This document shows, piece by piece, positions 22,678-30,829 of a stretch of DNA of 32,989 nt. The position numbers and the translations under genes were made by a program. The notes below the pieces were generated by a model. It was not told where the DNA came from, ran no database searches, and was given only the letters and a program-made list of their open reading frames with translations. This DNA comes from RSA11 sp036564135 (GTDB lineage Bacteria; Actinomycetota; Thermoleophilia; Solirubrobacterales; 70-9), in contig DATCLC010000118.1 of the NCBI GenBank assembly GCA_036564135.1, positions 1 through 32,989 on the forward strand, in the 5' to 3' direction. Positions within the stretch are counted from its first letter, which is position 1; the number at the start of each line of letters is the position of its first letter.

Positions 22678-24251
22678 GTCGCGAAGCCGAACGCGAGGCC
22701 GTGCGAACCGAAGCGGTGGAGATGCGTCTGCACGACATCGTCGAGCAGAACGCCTGCTGGTACCCGGAGCACTTCGCCCTGGGGTACCGGGAAACCGCCC
22801 TCACCTGGAGCGACTTCTCCGCGCGCATGCACCGCCTCGCTGCCGGGCTCCTCGACGCCGGCGTCGAGGAGGGCGAGCGCATCGCCGTGCTCGCGAACAA
22901 CGCCCTCGACTACGTGGTGCTTCAGTACGCGCTCTCGCTCACCGGCGGCATCCTCGTCCCGGTCAACACGCGCCTGGCGACCCCGGAGATCGCCTACATC
23001 CTCGAGGACTCAGGAGCGAGGATCCTCCTCTACGACAGCGAGAACGCCGAGGCCGCGAAGGCCGTGGCGGCGGAGCCCGGCGTGAGCGTCGAGCTCGTCG
23101 ACCTGGCCGACCGGGACGCTCCCTCGGGCCTCTGGGGCTGGATCCAGCGGACGCTGGCGGATCCCGGGACGAGGGTGCCGGACGAGCGCGCCGGCGACTG
23201 GCGCCGCCCGCACGTGATCCTGTACACGGGCGGGACCACCGGCCGGCCGAAGGGCGCGATGATCTCGCACCGGCGCAACCTGATCGACGGGATGAGCGTC
23301 GGGTCGGCCTTCGGGCTGCGCCCCCACGAGCGCTTCCTCTCCTACTCACCGCTCTCGCACACGGCCGCCTGGGACTACATCAAGGCCTACTTTCTGGTCG
23401 GCGGGGGCGCGGTGGTGCTGCCCAAGTTCGACGCCGAGGAAGCGCTTGCTCAGATCCAGCTGCACCGGTGCAACGGCATGTGGGCCGTGCCGCTCATGCT
23501 GCGCCAGATCATCGAGTCGCCCAGCTTCGCTTCGGCCGATCTCTCCAGCGTCAAGCTGATCGCCTACAGCGCATACGACCCGTCCGAGCTTATGATCCGC
23601 GTCCTCGAGGCGTTCCGCGACCGCGGCGCGAAGGACGTGAGGCTCGGGCACGGGTACGGGCTCACGGAGGGCGGTCCCTTCGTGACCGTGCTCAGGCCCG
23701 AGGAGGCCGAGCAGGATCCTGCCTCGGTCGGCACGCCGGTCCCGGGCCTGCGCGTCGCGCTGCTCGACGCCGACGGCAACGAGGTCCCGCGTGGCGAGGT
23801 CGGCGAGGTCTGCGTCCGGTCCTCCGGGATCATGGAGGGCTACTGGCATCGCCCGGACGCGACCGCGGACGCGTTCCGCGACGGCTGGCTTCACACCGGC
23901 GATCTCGGCCGGATCAACGAGTTGGGCCACCTGCAGATCGTCGACCGCCAGAAGGACATGATCCGGACGGCCGGCGAGAACGTCTTCGCCAAGGAGGTCG
24001 AGATGGTCCTCATGGAGCATCCCGCCGTTCTGGACTGCGCTGTCATCGGCCGCAAGGACGAGCGTTACGACGAGCGCGTCACCGCGGTCATCGTCGTCTC
24101 GGATGAGGTCACGGAGGACGAGCTCCGGGAGTTCGCCCGCGAGCGGATGGCCCGCTTCAAGGTCCCGAAGGAGTTCATCTACGTCGACTCGATCCCCAAG
24201 ACGTCGGCGGGGAAGACCGCCAAGGCGGAACTACGCAAGCGATACAGCTGA
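22662..24251 (+). CDS. Acyl-CoA synthetase (AMP-dependent, fatty/aromatic acid CoA ligase)
   Basis: 529 residues. All core motifs of the ANL superfamily: P-loop ILYTGGTTGRPKGAM (187-200; a Gly replaces the usual Ser), GHGYGLTEGG (A5), WLHTGDLG, DRQKDMIRTAGENVFAKEVE (hinge) and the A10 lysine in PKTSAGKTAKAEL. It converts a carboxylate, ATP and CoA to acyl-CoA. The length fits medium/long-chain or aromatic acid ligases; the pocket is not decisive. It follows the importer directly, so it probably activates the imported acid. Start at ATG 22662 (GGAGGGG upstream) overlaps livF by 16 bases; GTG 22674, with a 4-base overlap, is equally possible. Confidence 0.92.
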   Translation: MGVAVSREAEREAVRTEAVEMRLHDIVEQNACWYPEHFALGYRETALTWSDFSARMHRLAAGLLDAGVEEGERIAVLANNALDYVVLQYALSLTGGILVPVNTRLATPEIAYILEDSGARILLYDSENAEAAKAVAAEPGVSVELVDLADRDAPSGLWGWIQRTLADPGTRVPDERAGDWRRPHVILYTGGTTGRPKGAMISHRRNLIDGMSVGSAFGLRPHERFLSYSPLSHTAAWDYIKAYFLVGGGAVVLPKFDAEEALAQIQLHRCNGMWAVPLMLRQIIESPSFASADLSSVKLIAYSAYDPSELMIRVLEAFRDRGAKDVRLGHGYGLTEGGPFVTVLRPEEAEQDPASVGTPVPGLRVALLDADGNEVPRGEVGEVCVRSSGIMEGYWHRPDATADAFRDGWLHTGDLGRINELGHLQIVDRQKDMIRTAGENVFAKEVEMVLMEHPAVLDCAVIGRKDERYDERVTAVIVVSDEVTEDELREFARERMARFKVPKEFIYVDSIPKTSAGKTAKAELRKRYS

Positions 24252-24286
24252 GCGCCGGCCAGCGGCGCCGGATGAAAGGAGTCCGA

Positions 24287-25099
24287 ATGTCTGAAACCGA
24301 ACCGGTGCTCTGGGAGCTCGAGGACGGCGTCGCCACGATGACGCTGAACCGCCCCGAGAAGCTGAACGCCCTGACTCCGGAGATGGAGACGCGGTGGACG
24401 GAGCTCCTGGAGGAGGCCGCGACGAACCCCGAGGTGCGCGCGGTCGTGGTGACCGGGGCCGGACGCGGGTTCTGCGCGGGGGCCGACATGGGGTTCATGG
24501 ACGACCTCACGAGCGGCAAGATCGACCCGGAGGCCCGTGACGGCTCGCCGACGTTCATCGGCGCCCGCCCGCACGTGGCCGCGCAGATCCCCAAGCCCGT
24601 GATCGCGGCGATCAACGGCCCTTGCGCTGGCCTCGGTCTGGTGCACGCGCTCTTCTGCGACGTGCGGTTCGCGGCGGCCGACGCGAAGATCACCACCGCG
24701 TTCGCGCGCCGGGGCCTCATCGCCGAGTACGGCATCGCGTGGATCCTCCCCCGCCTCGCCGGCCTATCGAACGCCATCGACCTGCTCGCCTCCGGCCGTG
24801 TGATCCTCGCCGACGAGGCCCATCGGCTCGGGCTCGTTAACTACGTCGTGCCCAAGGAGGAGGTGCTCGACGCCGCCCTGCGCTACGCGCACGAGCTCGC
24901 GCAGTACAGCGCCCCGCGCTCGATCGCGATCATGAAGCAGCAGGTCTACGCGGGCCTGAATGCCGAGCTGGAGCCCGCCGTCCGCGAGGCGGAGGAGCTC
25001 ATGAAGGAGTCGCTGGTGCGGCCCGAGTTCGCGGAGGGCGTGCAGAGTTACCTGGAGGACCGGCCCCCGCGGTTCCCGGCGCTCACGGTGGAGGGGTGA
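24287..25099 (+). CDS. Enoyl-CoA hydratase/isomerase (crotonase) family protein
   Basis: 270 residues from ATG 24287, 5 bases after AAAGGAG (an ATG at 24272 is upstream of this site and unlikely). Oxyanion-hole motifs are GAGRGFCAGADM (57-68) and GPCAGLGLVHALFCDVRFAA (111-130). The acid Glu appears in GLIAEYGIAWILPRLAG (about residue 147), while the other crotonase Glu position is Ala in TAFARRGL. With one Glu missing, isomerase or another crotonase reaction is possible besides hydration. It presumably acts on the CoA ester made by the preceding ligase. The stop overlaps the GTG of the regulator gene that follows. Confidence 0.9.
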   Translation: MSETEPVLWELEDGVATMTLNRPEKLNALTPEMETRWTELLEEAATNPEVRAVVVTGAGRGFCAGADMGFMDDLTSGKIDPEARDGSPTFIGARPHVAAQIPKPVIAAINGPCAGLGLVHALFCDVRFAAADAKITTAFARRGLIAEYGIAWILPRLAGLSNAIDLLASGRVILADEAHRLGLVNYVVPKEEVLDAALRYAHELAQYSAPRSIAIMKQQVYAGLNAELEPAVREAEELMKESLVRPEFAEGVQSYLEDRPPRFPALTVEG

Positions 25100-26979
25100 G
25101 CCGCGCCCCGCGCAGACCGTCCCCCCTGGCGGGTGCGCCGACGGCTGGTGGGCGCCCCGCCGCGCGGTCGCGCGGGAGCGACCTCGCGGCGTGCGCGGAC
25201 GATGCGGTCGACCGCATCCTCCGCGTGTTGGCGCGGCGCGCGTGTCAAGTCGCCGGCGTCCACACGTGCAGCGTCTACCTGCGGGAGCCCAACGACGGCA
25301 CGTTCCGGGGGCGCGCGATCCACAACCCCGTCCGCCCCGACGCGCTCGAATGGCTGCGTCACTCGCAGGCCGGGATCCACGCCGATGGATTCACCCGCCA
25401 GATTGTCGAGACGAAGGCCCCGGTCCTGATCACGAACGCGCGGCGCGATCCCCGTCCGGTGCAGACGGCCATGCGCGAGTGGGAGATCGACGAGATGCTC
25501 GGCGTACCCATGGTGATCGAGGACGAGGTCGTCGGCCTGCTCTTCCTGGACAACCGCGGAGAGCCTCACGAGTACTCCACGCGCGAGCAGCTCGCGCTGC
25601 TCGCGCTCGCCAACGTTGGCGCGCTTGCGGTTCGCAACGCCGAACGCGCTGTCCGCGACGCACGCGCGCTGCGCGGGCTCGTGCGCGAGAACCGAGCGCT
25701 GCGGCAGGCGAGCGCAGTCCAGAACGAGCTGACGCAGCGCGTGCTGAACGGCGGCGGGATCGATGATCTGGCCAGGGCTGTCGCGGCCATGACGGGCAAA
25801 CCGTGCGCGATCCTCGACGACGAGCTCGAGCAGCTCGCGGCGGCGATGGCGCCGGGCGGTGCGGCCGCCTGGGCGCTCGGGATGCACGGCATGCGCTCGC
25901 AGCACTGCGTGGGCGCCGTCTCCGACCTGGCGCCGGGCGAGCACACGACGATCGAGCCCAGCGCCTCGGCGGGGATCCACCGGCGCCTGCTCATGGTCCG
26001 TGGGCCCGACCACGCGCGCGGGTGCCTCGTCGCGCTGGCGGAGCACGGCAGCCCGCTCTCCACATTCGACCTCCTGGTCGCCGAGCACGCAGCCGCCCTG
26101 GTCGCGCTCCTGCACGCCGCGCAGGGTGCGCTCCGCTGGGATGGGGCCGGTGCGCCCGAGCGCGCGGGGACGTCGGACGCGGCGGCAACCGATCCCGACC
26201 GCCTCGCGCACCAGTGTGGATTGGACGAGACCGAGCTCTGCGCCGTGGCGCTCGTGAGCTGCGATCCGGGCGCCGCTCTCGAGGTGAGCGCTCTCGAGGT
26301 TGCGCTCGTCGACGCGGGAATCGCGGGACCCGCGGTCTGTGCGCCACACGAGCGGGGCGTGTTCGCACTGTTCCCGCTAGGCGCGGGGGCGGAGCTGGTT
26401 GAAGCGAAGCGGGCGCTGCACGCCGCGCTCGCGGCGCTCGGCCCTCGCCACGGACCGGTCGCCGTGGCGCTCCGTACGCGCGGAGAGGGTTTCCGGGCCG
26501 CGCTGCGCGAGTGCGAGGCACTGCTCGACGCGGAGGCGGGCGGCCACGGCGCGGCGAGCGATGCGATCGTGGACCGCGGCGGCGTGCCGGCGGCGAGCCA
26601 TTTCCTCGCTTACTGCGACGCCGAGGCTGCGGAGCGCCTGGCGCGCGGGTTGCTGGCCGGTCTGCTCGACGACGGGCGCGATGCCCGGCGGATGCTCGCG
26701 ACGCTGCGGAGGTTCATCGCCGAGGGGCGGAGCGTGCGCCGGGTGGCCGACGCGCTCGGCGTCCACGAGAACACGGTCCGTTACCGACTGCGTCGCGTCG
26801 CCGAGGTCACCGGGCTCGACGTCATGCACGACCCGGACGATCAGCTCGCGGCCCAGCTCGCGTTGCTCGCCGTCAAGCGCGGCGCGGGCCGGCGGCCGGC
26901 CCGCGGCCGCGCCGACTCCGGGCGCGACCGCAGGGGCGTGCTCCCGGCCCGCGTTCAGGAGCCCATGCCGACCGCCTGA
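25096..26979 (+). CDS. GAF-domain PucR-type transcriptional regulator
   Basis: 627 residues from GTG 25096. A GAF domain occupies about residues 37-181 (DRILRVLARRACQVAGVHTCSVYLRE to LLALANVGALAVRNAERA). A central linker and PucR-like region follow. The C-terminal PucR helix-turn-helix is at about 537-577: LRRFIAEGRSVRRVADALGVHENTVRYRLRRV. Known: regulators of this layout, including CdaR/PucR types, usually activate catabolic operons in response to a small ligand. It is translated with the hydratase and stands just before the divergent SDR and the six-gene run starting at 27985. It is the natural candidate to bind the palindrome at 27876. The 3' end overlaps the converging SDR gene by 25 bases, so its last residues (Arg/Ala-rich) may be poorly conserved. 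Confidence 0.9.
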   Translation: MSRAPRRPSPLAGAPTAGGRPAARSRGSDLAACADDAVDRILRVLARRACQVAGVHTCSVYLREPNDGTFRGRAIHNPVRPDALEWLRHSQAGIHADGFTRQIVETKAPVLITNARRDPRPVQTAMREWEIDEMLGVPMVIEDEVVGLLFLDNRGEPHEYSTREQLALLALANVGALAVRNAERAVRDARALRGLVRENRALRQASAVQNELTQRVLNGGGIDDLARAVAAMTGKPCAILDDELEQLAAAMAPGGAAAWALGMHGMRSQHCVGAVSDLAPGEHTTIEPSASAGIHRRLLMVRGPDHARGCLVALAEHGSPLSTFDLLVAEHAAALVALLHAAQGALRWDGAGAPERAGTSDAAATDPDRLAHQCGLDETELCAVALVSCDPGAALEVSALEVALVDAGIAGPAVCAPHERGVFALFPLGAGAELVEAKRALHAALAALGPRHGPVAVALRTRGEGFRAALRECEALLDAEAGGHGAASDAIVDRGGVPAASHFLAYCDAEAAERLARGLLAGLLDDGRDARRMLATLRRFIAEGRSVRRVADALGVHENTVRYRLRRVAEVTGLDVMHDPDDQLAAQLALLAVKRGAGRRPARGRADSGRDRRGVLPARVQEPMPTA

Positions 26980-27782
26980 CCGCCGGTCACGTTCAGTACC
27001 TGGCCGTGGATGAAGTTGGACCACGGCGTGCACAGCAGGAAGATCCCGCCCGCCGCCTCCTCGGGGCTGGCGCCGCGCCCGAGCGGCGCGAGGCCGGGCA
27101 CCGTCGCCCGCATCTTGTCGGGGACGCCGAGGGCGATGCGCTCGCCGTCGATCTCGATCGCGTTGTCCTCCTCCTTGGGAGCGGTGAGGCGGGTGTTGAC
27201 CCAGCCGAATGCGACCGCGTTGACGTTGATCTTGAACTGGCCCCACTCCTTCGCAACCGCCTTGGTGAGGCCGACCAGGCCGGCCTTCGCGGCGGCGTAG
27301 TTCGCCTGGCCGGCGCTGCCCATCGTGCCCGAGATCGAGGTGACGTTGACGATCTTGCGGAAGACCTCCTCACCCCTGGCCCGCTCGGCCTTCGCGGGCT
27401 CGCGCATGTGGGGCGCCGCCGCCCTGATGATCCGGAAGGGGACGATCGTGTGGATGTCCAGCATCCGCTGGAACGCCTCGTCCGTCATCTTGTGGACCAC
27501 GCCGTCGATCGTGTAACCGGCGTTGTTGACGATGATGTCGAGCCTGCCCCAGTGGTCGATCGCCGTCTGCACGAGCTCGTCCGGCGTGTCGCCCTTCGTC
27601 AGATCGCCGCTGTGAACCGTACCCTCGGTCCCAAGACCGGTCACCACCTCCTGCGCGGCGTCCGCGTCGAGGTCGTTGACGACCACGTGCGCGCCGTGCT
27701 CGGCGAGTAGCTCGGCGGTTGCCCGGCCGATGCCCCGGCCCGATCCTGTGACGATCGCAACTTTGCCTTCGAGAACTTTCAT
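26955..27782 (-). CDS. SDR family NAD(P)-dependent oxidoreductase (FabG/MaoC-associated type)
   Basis: 275 residues. Cofactor loop TGSGRGIG (12-19), NNAG motif, catalytic Ser in NVTSISGTMG, and Tyr/Lys in NYAAAKAGL, all present. The insertion EPAKAERARGEEVFRK before the Ser strand, and the closing GQAVGMGS, resemble the SDRs of side-chain beta-oxidation (FabG-like 3-hydroxyacyl-CoA dehydrogenases). The only minus-strand gene of the catabolic locus; it diverges from the 27985 operon. Ribosome binding site AAAGGA 7 bases before the ATG. It probably oxidises a 3-hydroxyacyl-CoA intermediate (inferred). Confidence 0.93.
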   Translation of the reverse strand: MKVLEGKVAIVTGSGRGIGRATAELLAEHGAHVVVNDLDADAAQEVVTGLGTEGTVHSGDLTKGDTPDELVQTAIDHWGRLDIIVNNAGYTIDGVVHKMTDEAFQRMLDIHTIVPFRIIRAAAPHMREPAKAERARGEEVFRKIVNVTSISGTMGSAGQANYAAAKAGLVGLTKAVAKEWGQFKINVNAVAFGWVNTRLTAPKEEDNAIEIDGERIALGVPDKMRATVPGLAPLGRGASPEEAAGGIFLLCTPWSNFIHGQVLNVTGGQAVGMGS

Positions 27783-27810
27783 CGCTCGTCCTTTCGTGAG
27801 TTCCGCAACG

Positions 27811-27823
27811 CAGCCGTCGGCTG
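27811..27823. promoter_or_regulatory. 13-bp palindrome upstream of the SDR gene
   Basis: CAGCCG-T-CGGCTG, perfect, 28 bases before the ATG of the minus-strand SDR gene. The outer GGCTG pairs also with a CAGCC 3 bases further on, so alternative hairpins in the 5' leader are possible. Confidence 0.3.
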
Positions 27824-27875
27824 GTGCAGCCAGTAGTAACCGAGGCCGAGGGACTCCCGGACGGCGCTCGGCGGG

Positions 27876-27899
27876 CGGTTTGTAGGTCGCTACAAACCG
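27876..27899. promoter_or_regulatory. 24-bp palindromic operator between divergent catabolic genes
   Basis: Arms CGGTTTGTAG (27876-27885) and CTACAAACCG (27890-27899), a perfect 10-bp pair with spacer GTCG. It lies in the SDR/27985 intergenic region, about 50-73 bases upstream of the transcription start predicted from the TACGCT box. That is the position of an activator site rather than a repressor site. The PucR-type protein encoded at 25096 is the likely binder (inferred). Confidence 0.75.
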
Positions 27900-27936
27900 T
27901 CCCCCTCCGGGTCCAGGGGCCGTGGTGGTGCGGGCT

Positions 27937-27942
27937 TACGCT
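27937..27942 (+). promoter_or_regulatory. -10 box TACGCT of the 27985 operon
   Basis: TACGCT is 42 bases before the ATG at 27985. No -35 hexamer lies 16-18 bases upstream, which fits activator dependence. Confidence 0.45.
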
Positions 27943-27984
27943 GTCGCGAGCCCTTGTAAATCAGCCGACCCACCGAGGACCGAG

Positions 27985-28356
27985 ATGAGACATCTTTGGC
28001 CGGAGGCCGAGTACGCGCGGCGCATCGCGGAGGGAGAGCTCCCTTACCAACGATGCGACGCGTGCGGCGAGGCCGTGTTCTTCCCGCGGGTGGTGTGCCC
28101 GCACTGCGGCAGCACGGAGCTTGAGTGGCAGCAGAGCGAGGGGCGGGGGACCGTCTACTCGGCGACCACGATCTACTCGCGCAGCAGGGATCCGTACACG
28201 GTGGCGCTCGTCGACATGGCGGAGGGCTTTCGGCTGATGACCCGCATCGAGGATGCGGTCCCCGGCCAGCCGCCGATCGGCGAGCAGGTGCGGGTTAGCC
28301 CGACTGAGATCGACGGCAAGCCGGCGACGACTGCCGTTCTGGCGGAGGGAGAGTGA
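27985..28356 (+). CDS. Zn-ribbon OB-fold protein (DUF35/ChsH2-type)
   Basis: 123 residues from ATG 27985 (GAGGA upstream); a frame open from 27922 is less likely because the longer form lacks a binding site. A helix with LWPEAEYARRIAEGELPYQRC precedes the zinc ribbon with four cysteines, C24-x2-C27 and C38-x2-C41. The OB fold follows with GRGTVYSATTIYS and DPYTVALVDMAEGFRLMTRI. Known: DUF35 proteins bind and are required by thiolase-fold partners, such as ChsH2 with Ltp2 in steroid side-chain retro-aldol cleavage and BbsA with BbsB in toluene degradation. Its stop overlaps the next gene, which is such a thiolase-fold protein, so a two-subunit enzyme is very likely. Confidence 0.92.
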   Translation: MRHLWPEAEYARRIAEGELPYQRCDACGEAVFFPRVVCPHCGSTELEWQQSEGRGTVYSATTIYSRSRDPYTVALVDMAEGFRLMTRIEDAVPGQPPIGEQVRVSPTEIDGKPATTAVLAEGE

Positions 28357-29510
28357 TGAGCGATTCGCTGCGAGGCCGAACGGCGGTGATCGGGGTGGCG
28401 GAATCCGACCTGGGCGAGGTCGGGGGCGGCGCCAGCGAGATGGACCTGATCGGCCAGGCGACCGCGCGCGCGATCGAGGACGCGGGGATCGCCAAGGCGG
28501 ACATCGACGCGATCTTCACGGCGTCGATCCGGCACCCGCTCCCGGCGCTCAGCGTCGCGGAGTATCTGGGCATCCGCCCCCGCTACCACGACACCACCAT
28601 GGACGGCGGCTCGTCGTTCGTCTCCCACGCGCTGCACGCCGCAGCGGCGATCGCGGCGGGTGAGTGCGAGGTGGCGCTGATCGCGTACGGCAGCGTGCAG
28701 CGCTCGGCCGCGGGCGGGCTTCAGGACGTCGGCCACAAGTTCCTCTTCGAGGAGGTCTATTCGCCGCGGCGGCCGATGGGGATGTACGCGCTGGCCGCCG
28801 CGCGCCACATGCACCAGTACGGCACCACGTTCGAGCAGCTCGCCGAGGTCGCGGTGAGCGCCCGGCGCTGGGCCCAGCTCAACCCGAAGGCCTTCAAGCG
28901 CGACGACCTCACCGTCGAGGACGTGATGGAGTCGCGGGTCATCTGTTCCCCGATCCGGGCGCTGGACTGCTGCCTGGTCACCGACGGCGGCGGGGCGGTG
29001 ATCATGACGAGCGCGGAGCGGGCGGCCGACGGACCTCACCCGCCCGTCTACCTGCTGGGCGCAGCGGAGGCGATCAGCCACGACAACATCTCCACGATGC
29101 CGGACCTGACGGTGACCGCCGCGAAGGAGTCGGGGGAGCGGGCCTACGCGATGGCCGGCCTCGGCCCCTCGGACATCGACGTCGTACAGCTCTACGACGC
29201 GTTCACGATCAACGTCGTGCTCTTCCTCGAGGACCTCGGCTTCTGCGAGAAGGGCGAGGGCGGCAGCTTCGTCGAGGGCGGCCGGATCGCTCCGGGCGGC
29301 GAGCTGCCGGTGAACACCAACGGCGGCGGCCTCTCCTACTGCCACCCTGGGATGTTCGGAATCTTCACGATCATCGAGGCGGTGCGGCAGCTTCGGGGCG
29401 AGGCGGGCGATCGCCAGATCCCCGATGCGGTCACCGCGCTCGCGCATGGCAACGGCGGCGTGCTCTCATCGCAGTCGACGGCGATCTTCGGATCGCAGGA
29501 GGCACTCTGA
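28356..29510 (+). CDS. Thiolase-fold protein, Ltp2-like aldolase candidate
   Basis: 384 residues from ATG 28356, overlapping the previous stop (TGATG). Thiolase fold throughout (AVIGVAESDLGEVGGG, HAAAAIAAGECEVALIAYG, LGFCEKGEGGSFVEGGR, LPVNTNGGGLSYCHPGM). The nucleophile Cys of classical thiolases is absent: the segment reads TMDGGSSFVSHAL (81-93). The C-terminal Cys is replaced by H364-G-N-G-G, while His330 of GHP is kept (CHP). Known: Ltp2 aldolases lack both cysteines and use tyrosines; comparable tyrosines here are in LYDAF (280) and LSY328C. Retro-aldol cleavage of a CoA ester with the DUF35 partner is thus more likely than thiolysis; sequence alone does not prove it. Confidence 0.85.
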   Translation: MSDSLRGRTAVIGVAESDLGEVGGGASEMDLIGQATARAIEDAGIAKADIDAIFTASIRHPLPALSVAEYLGIRPRYHDTTMDGGSSFVSHALHAAAAIAAGECEVALIAYGSVQRSAAGGLQDVGHKFLFEEVYSPRRPMGMYALAAARHMHQYGTTFEQLAEVAVSARRWAQLNPKAFKRDDLTVEDVMESRVICSPIRALDCCLVTDGGGAVIMTSAERAADGPHPPVYLLGAAEAISHDNISTMPDLTVTAAKESGERAYAMAGLGPSDIDVVQLYDAFTINVVLFLEDLGFCEKGEGGSFVEGGRIAPGGELPVNTNGGGLSYCHPGMFGIFTIIEAVRQLRGEAGDRQIPDAVTALAHGNGGVLSSQSTAIFGSQEAL

Positions 29511-29512
29511 AA

Positions 29513-29971
29513 ATGGCTCCAATCGAGATCCCGGGCCCGGAGGGCCTGCGCCAGCACCAGGGCAAGGAGCTCGGAGTGAGCGAGTGGTGCGACATGACCC
29601 AGGAGGCGGTCGACGCGTTCGCCGACGCCACCGGCGATCACCAGTGGATCCACGTGGATGTCGAGCGGGCGGCCGCCAGCCCGATGGGTGGGACGATCGC
29701 CCACGGCCTGTTTGTGCTCTCGCTCGGGCCGCGCTTCAACGAGGAGATCTTCCGGGTGACCGGCTTCGATCGCGTGCTCAACTACGGCTACGACAAGGTC
29801 CGCTTCCCGGCGCCCACGCCGGTCGGGAGCAGGCTGCGCATGCGCGCGACGCTCGCGGACGTGATCGAGGTCCCCGGCGGGCTGCGGACCGTCGTCACCC
29901 AGACCTTCGAGGTCGAGGGCGGCGAGAAGCCGGTCTGCGTCGCGGCCGCGGTTTCCCAGTGGGTGCTTTAG
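29513..29971 (+). CDS. MaoC family dehydratase/hydratase
   Basis: 152 residues from ATG 29513, three bases after the previous gene's stop and 10 after AGGAGG. Hot-dog fold with hydratase motif ATGDHQWIHVDVERA: catalytic Asp42 and His47 in the D-x4-H spacing. Then a GTIAHGLFVLSL helix and FPAPTPVGSRLRMRATLADV. It is a single-domain MaoC, in the order DUF35 - thiolase-fold - MaoC, comparable to ChsH2-Ltp2-ChsH1. It probably hydrates an enoyl-CoA to the 3-hydroxyacyl-CoA cleaved by the aldolase (inferred). The long frame reaching back to 28664 is spurious. Confidence 0.93.
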   Translation: MAPIEIPGPEGLRQHQGKELGVSEWCDMTQEAVDAFADATGDHQWIHVDVERAAASPMGGTIAHGLFVLSLGPRFNEEIFRVTGFDRVLNYGYDKVRFPAPTPVGSRLRMRATLADVIEVPGGLRTVVTQTFEVEGGEKPVCVAAAVSQWVL

Positions 29972-30001
29972 GGCAAGCTGGCGGCCGGATGGGGAGGAGC
30001 G

Positions 30002-30829
30002 ATGAGCAGCCAACTCGAAGGTAAGGTCGCGGTCGTCACGGGAGGCGCGGGCGGCATCGGCAGTGCCGTCGCCAGGCGCCTCAGCGCGGAGGGTGCGAAG
30101 GTGGTGATAGTCGACCTCGACGGCGAGGCGGCGCAGCGGCTGGCCGACGAGCTGCCCGGAGAGGCGATCGGGATCGGCGCGGACGTAAGCGACGAGCGGG
30201 CGGTCGATGAGTACGTCGCGCGTGCCGTCGAGCGCTTCGGCTCGCTTGATCTCCATCACCTGAACGCCGGGATCCCCGGCAGCATCGCCGCGCTCGACGA
30301 CACGAGCGCGGACGAGTTCGATCGCGTCATGGCGGTGAACGTGCGGGGCGTCTTCCTCGGGCTGCGGGCGGCATTTCGCCAGTACCGCGCCCAGGGGACG
30401 GGCGGGTCGATCGTCGTCACGGGCTCGATCGCAAGCCTCAAGGGCTCCGACGATCTCTTCGGCTACCACGCGTCAAAGCACGCGGTGATCGGCCTGACGC
30501 GGTCGGCGGCGGTGGCCGGCGGACCGCGCGGGATCCGCGTGAACGCGATCGCGCCCGGGATCATCCCCACCGAGCTCTTCGGGTCGTCGGCTCAGCCCGG
30601 CGGGAGCGGAGACATGGAGCAACGCGCCACCACCACGCCGCTGCGCCGTGCAGGGAAGCCGGAGGAGGTGGCGGGCCTGGTCGCGTTCCTGCTCGGGCCG
30701 GACTCCACGTACCTGACCGGCGCCGTGATCTCGGTCGACGGCGGGGCCACCGCGGTCAACACGCTGCGCCCAGCCGGCGGGGCCGGACGCTGGGAGCCAC
30801 CGCCGCCGCCCGGAGGGGAGGGCCGATGA
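30002..30829 (+). CDS. SDR family oxidoreductase (copy 2)
   Basis: 275 residues, ATG after GGAGGAG. Cofactor loop GGAGGIG (14-20), Ser142, Tyr155 and Lys159 in YHASKHA. NNAG is changed to LNAG. The acidic residue after the second strand (IVDLDGE) favours NAD. It is distinct from the divergent SDR and ends in a Pro/Gly-rich tail (EPPPPPGGEGR). Its last bases overlap the ATG of the HIBADH-family gene. In the locus it may oxidise a hydroxylated intermediate or the aldehyde/ketone released by cleavage; the substrate is not visible. Confidence 0.92.
   Translation: MSSQLEGKVAVVTGGAGGIGSAVARRLSAEGAKVVIVDLDGEAAQRLADELPGEAIGIGADVSDERAVDEYVARAVERFGSLDLHHLNAGIPGSIAALDDTSADEFDRVMAVNVRGVFLGLRAAFRQYRAQGTGGSIVVTGSIASLKGSDDLFGYHASKHAVIGLTRSAAVAGGPRGIRVNAIAPGIIPTELFGSSAQPGGSGDMEQRATTTPLRRAGKPEEVAGLVAFLLGPDSTYLTGAVISVDGGATAVNTLRPAGGAGRWEPPPPPGGEGR

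Noticed and set aside
28356..29510. Calling the thiolase-fold protein acetyl-CoA acetyltransferase
   Set aside because: Both catalytic cysteines are missing, and the DUF35 and MaoC neighbours fit an aldolase-type role better.
28664..29971. 435-codon frame
   Set aside because: Only the MaoC part from 29513 is real; the upstream part is out of frame with the thiolase-fold gene.
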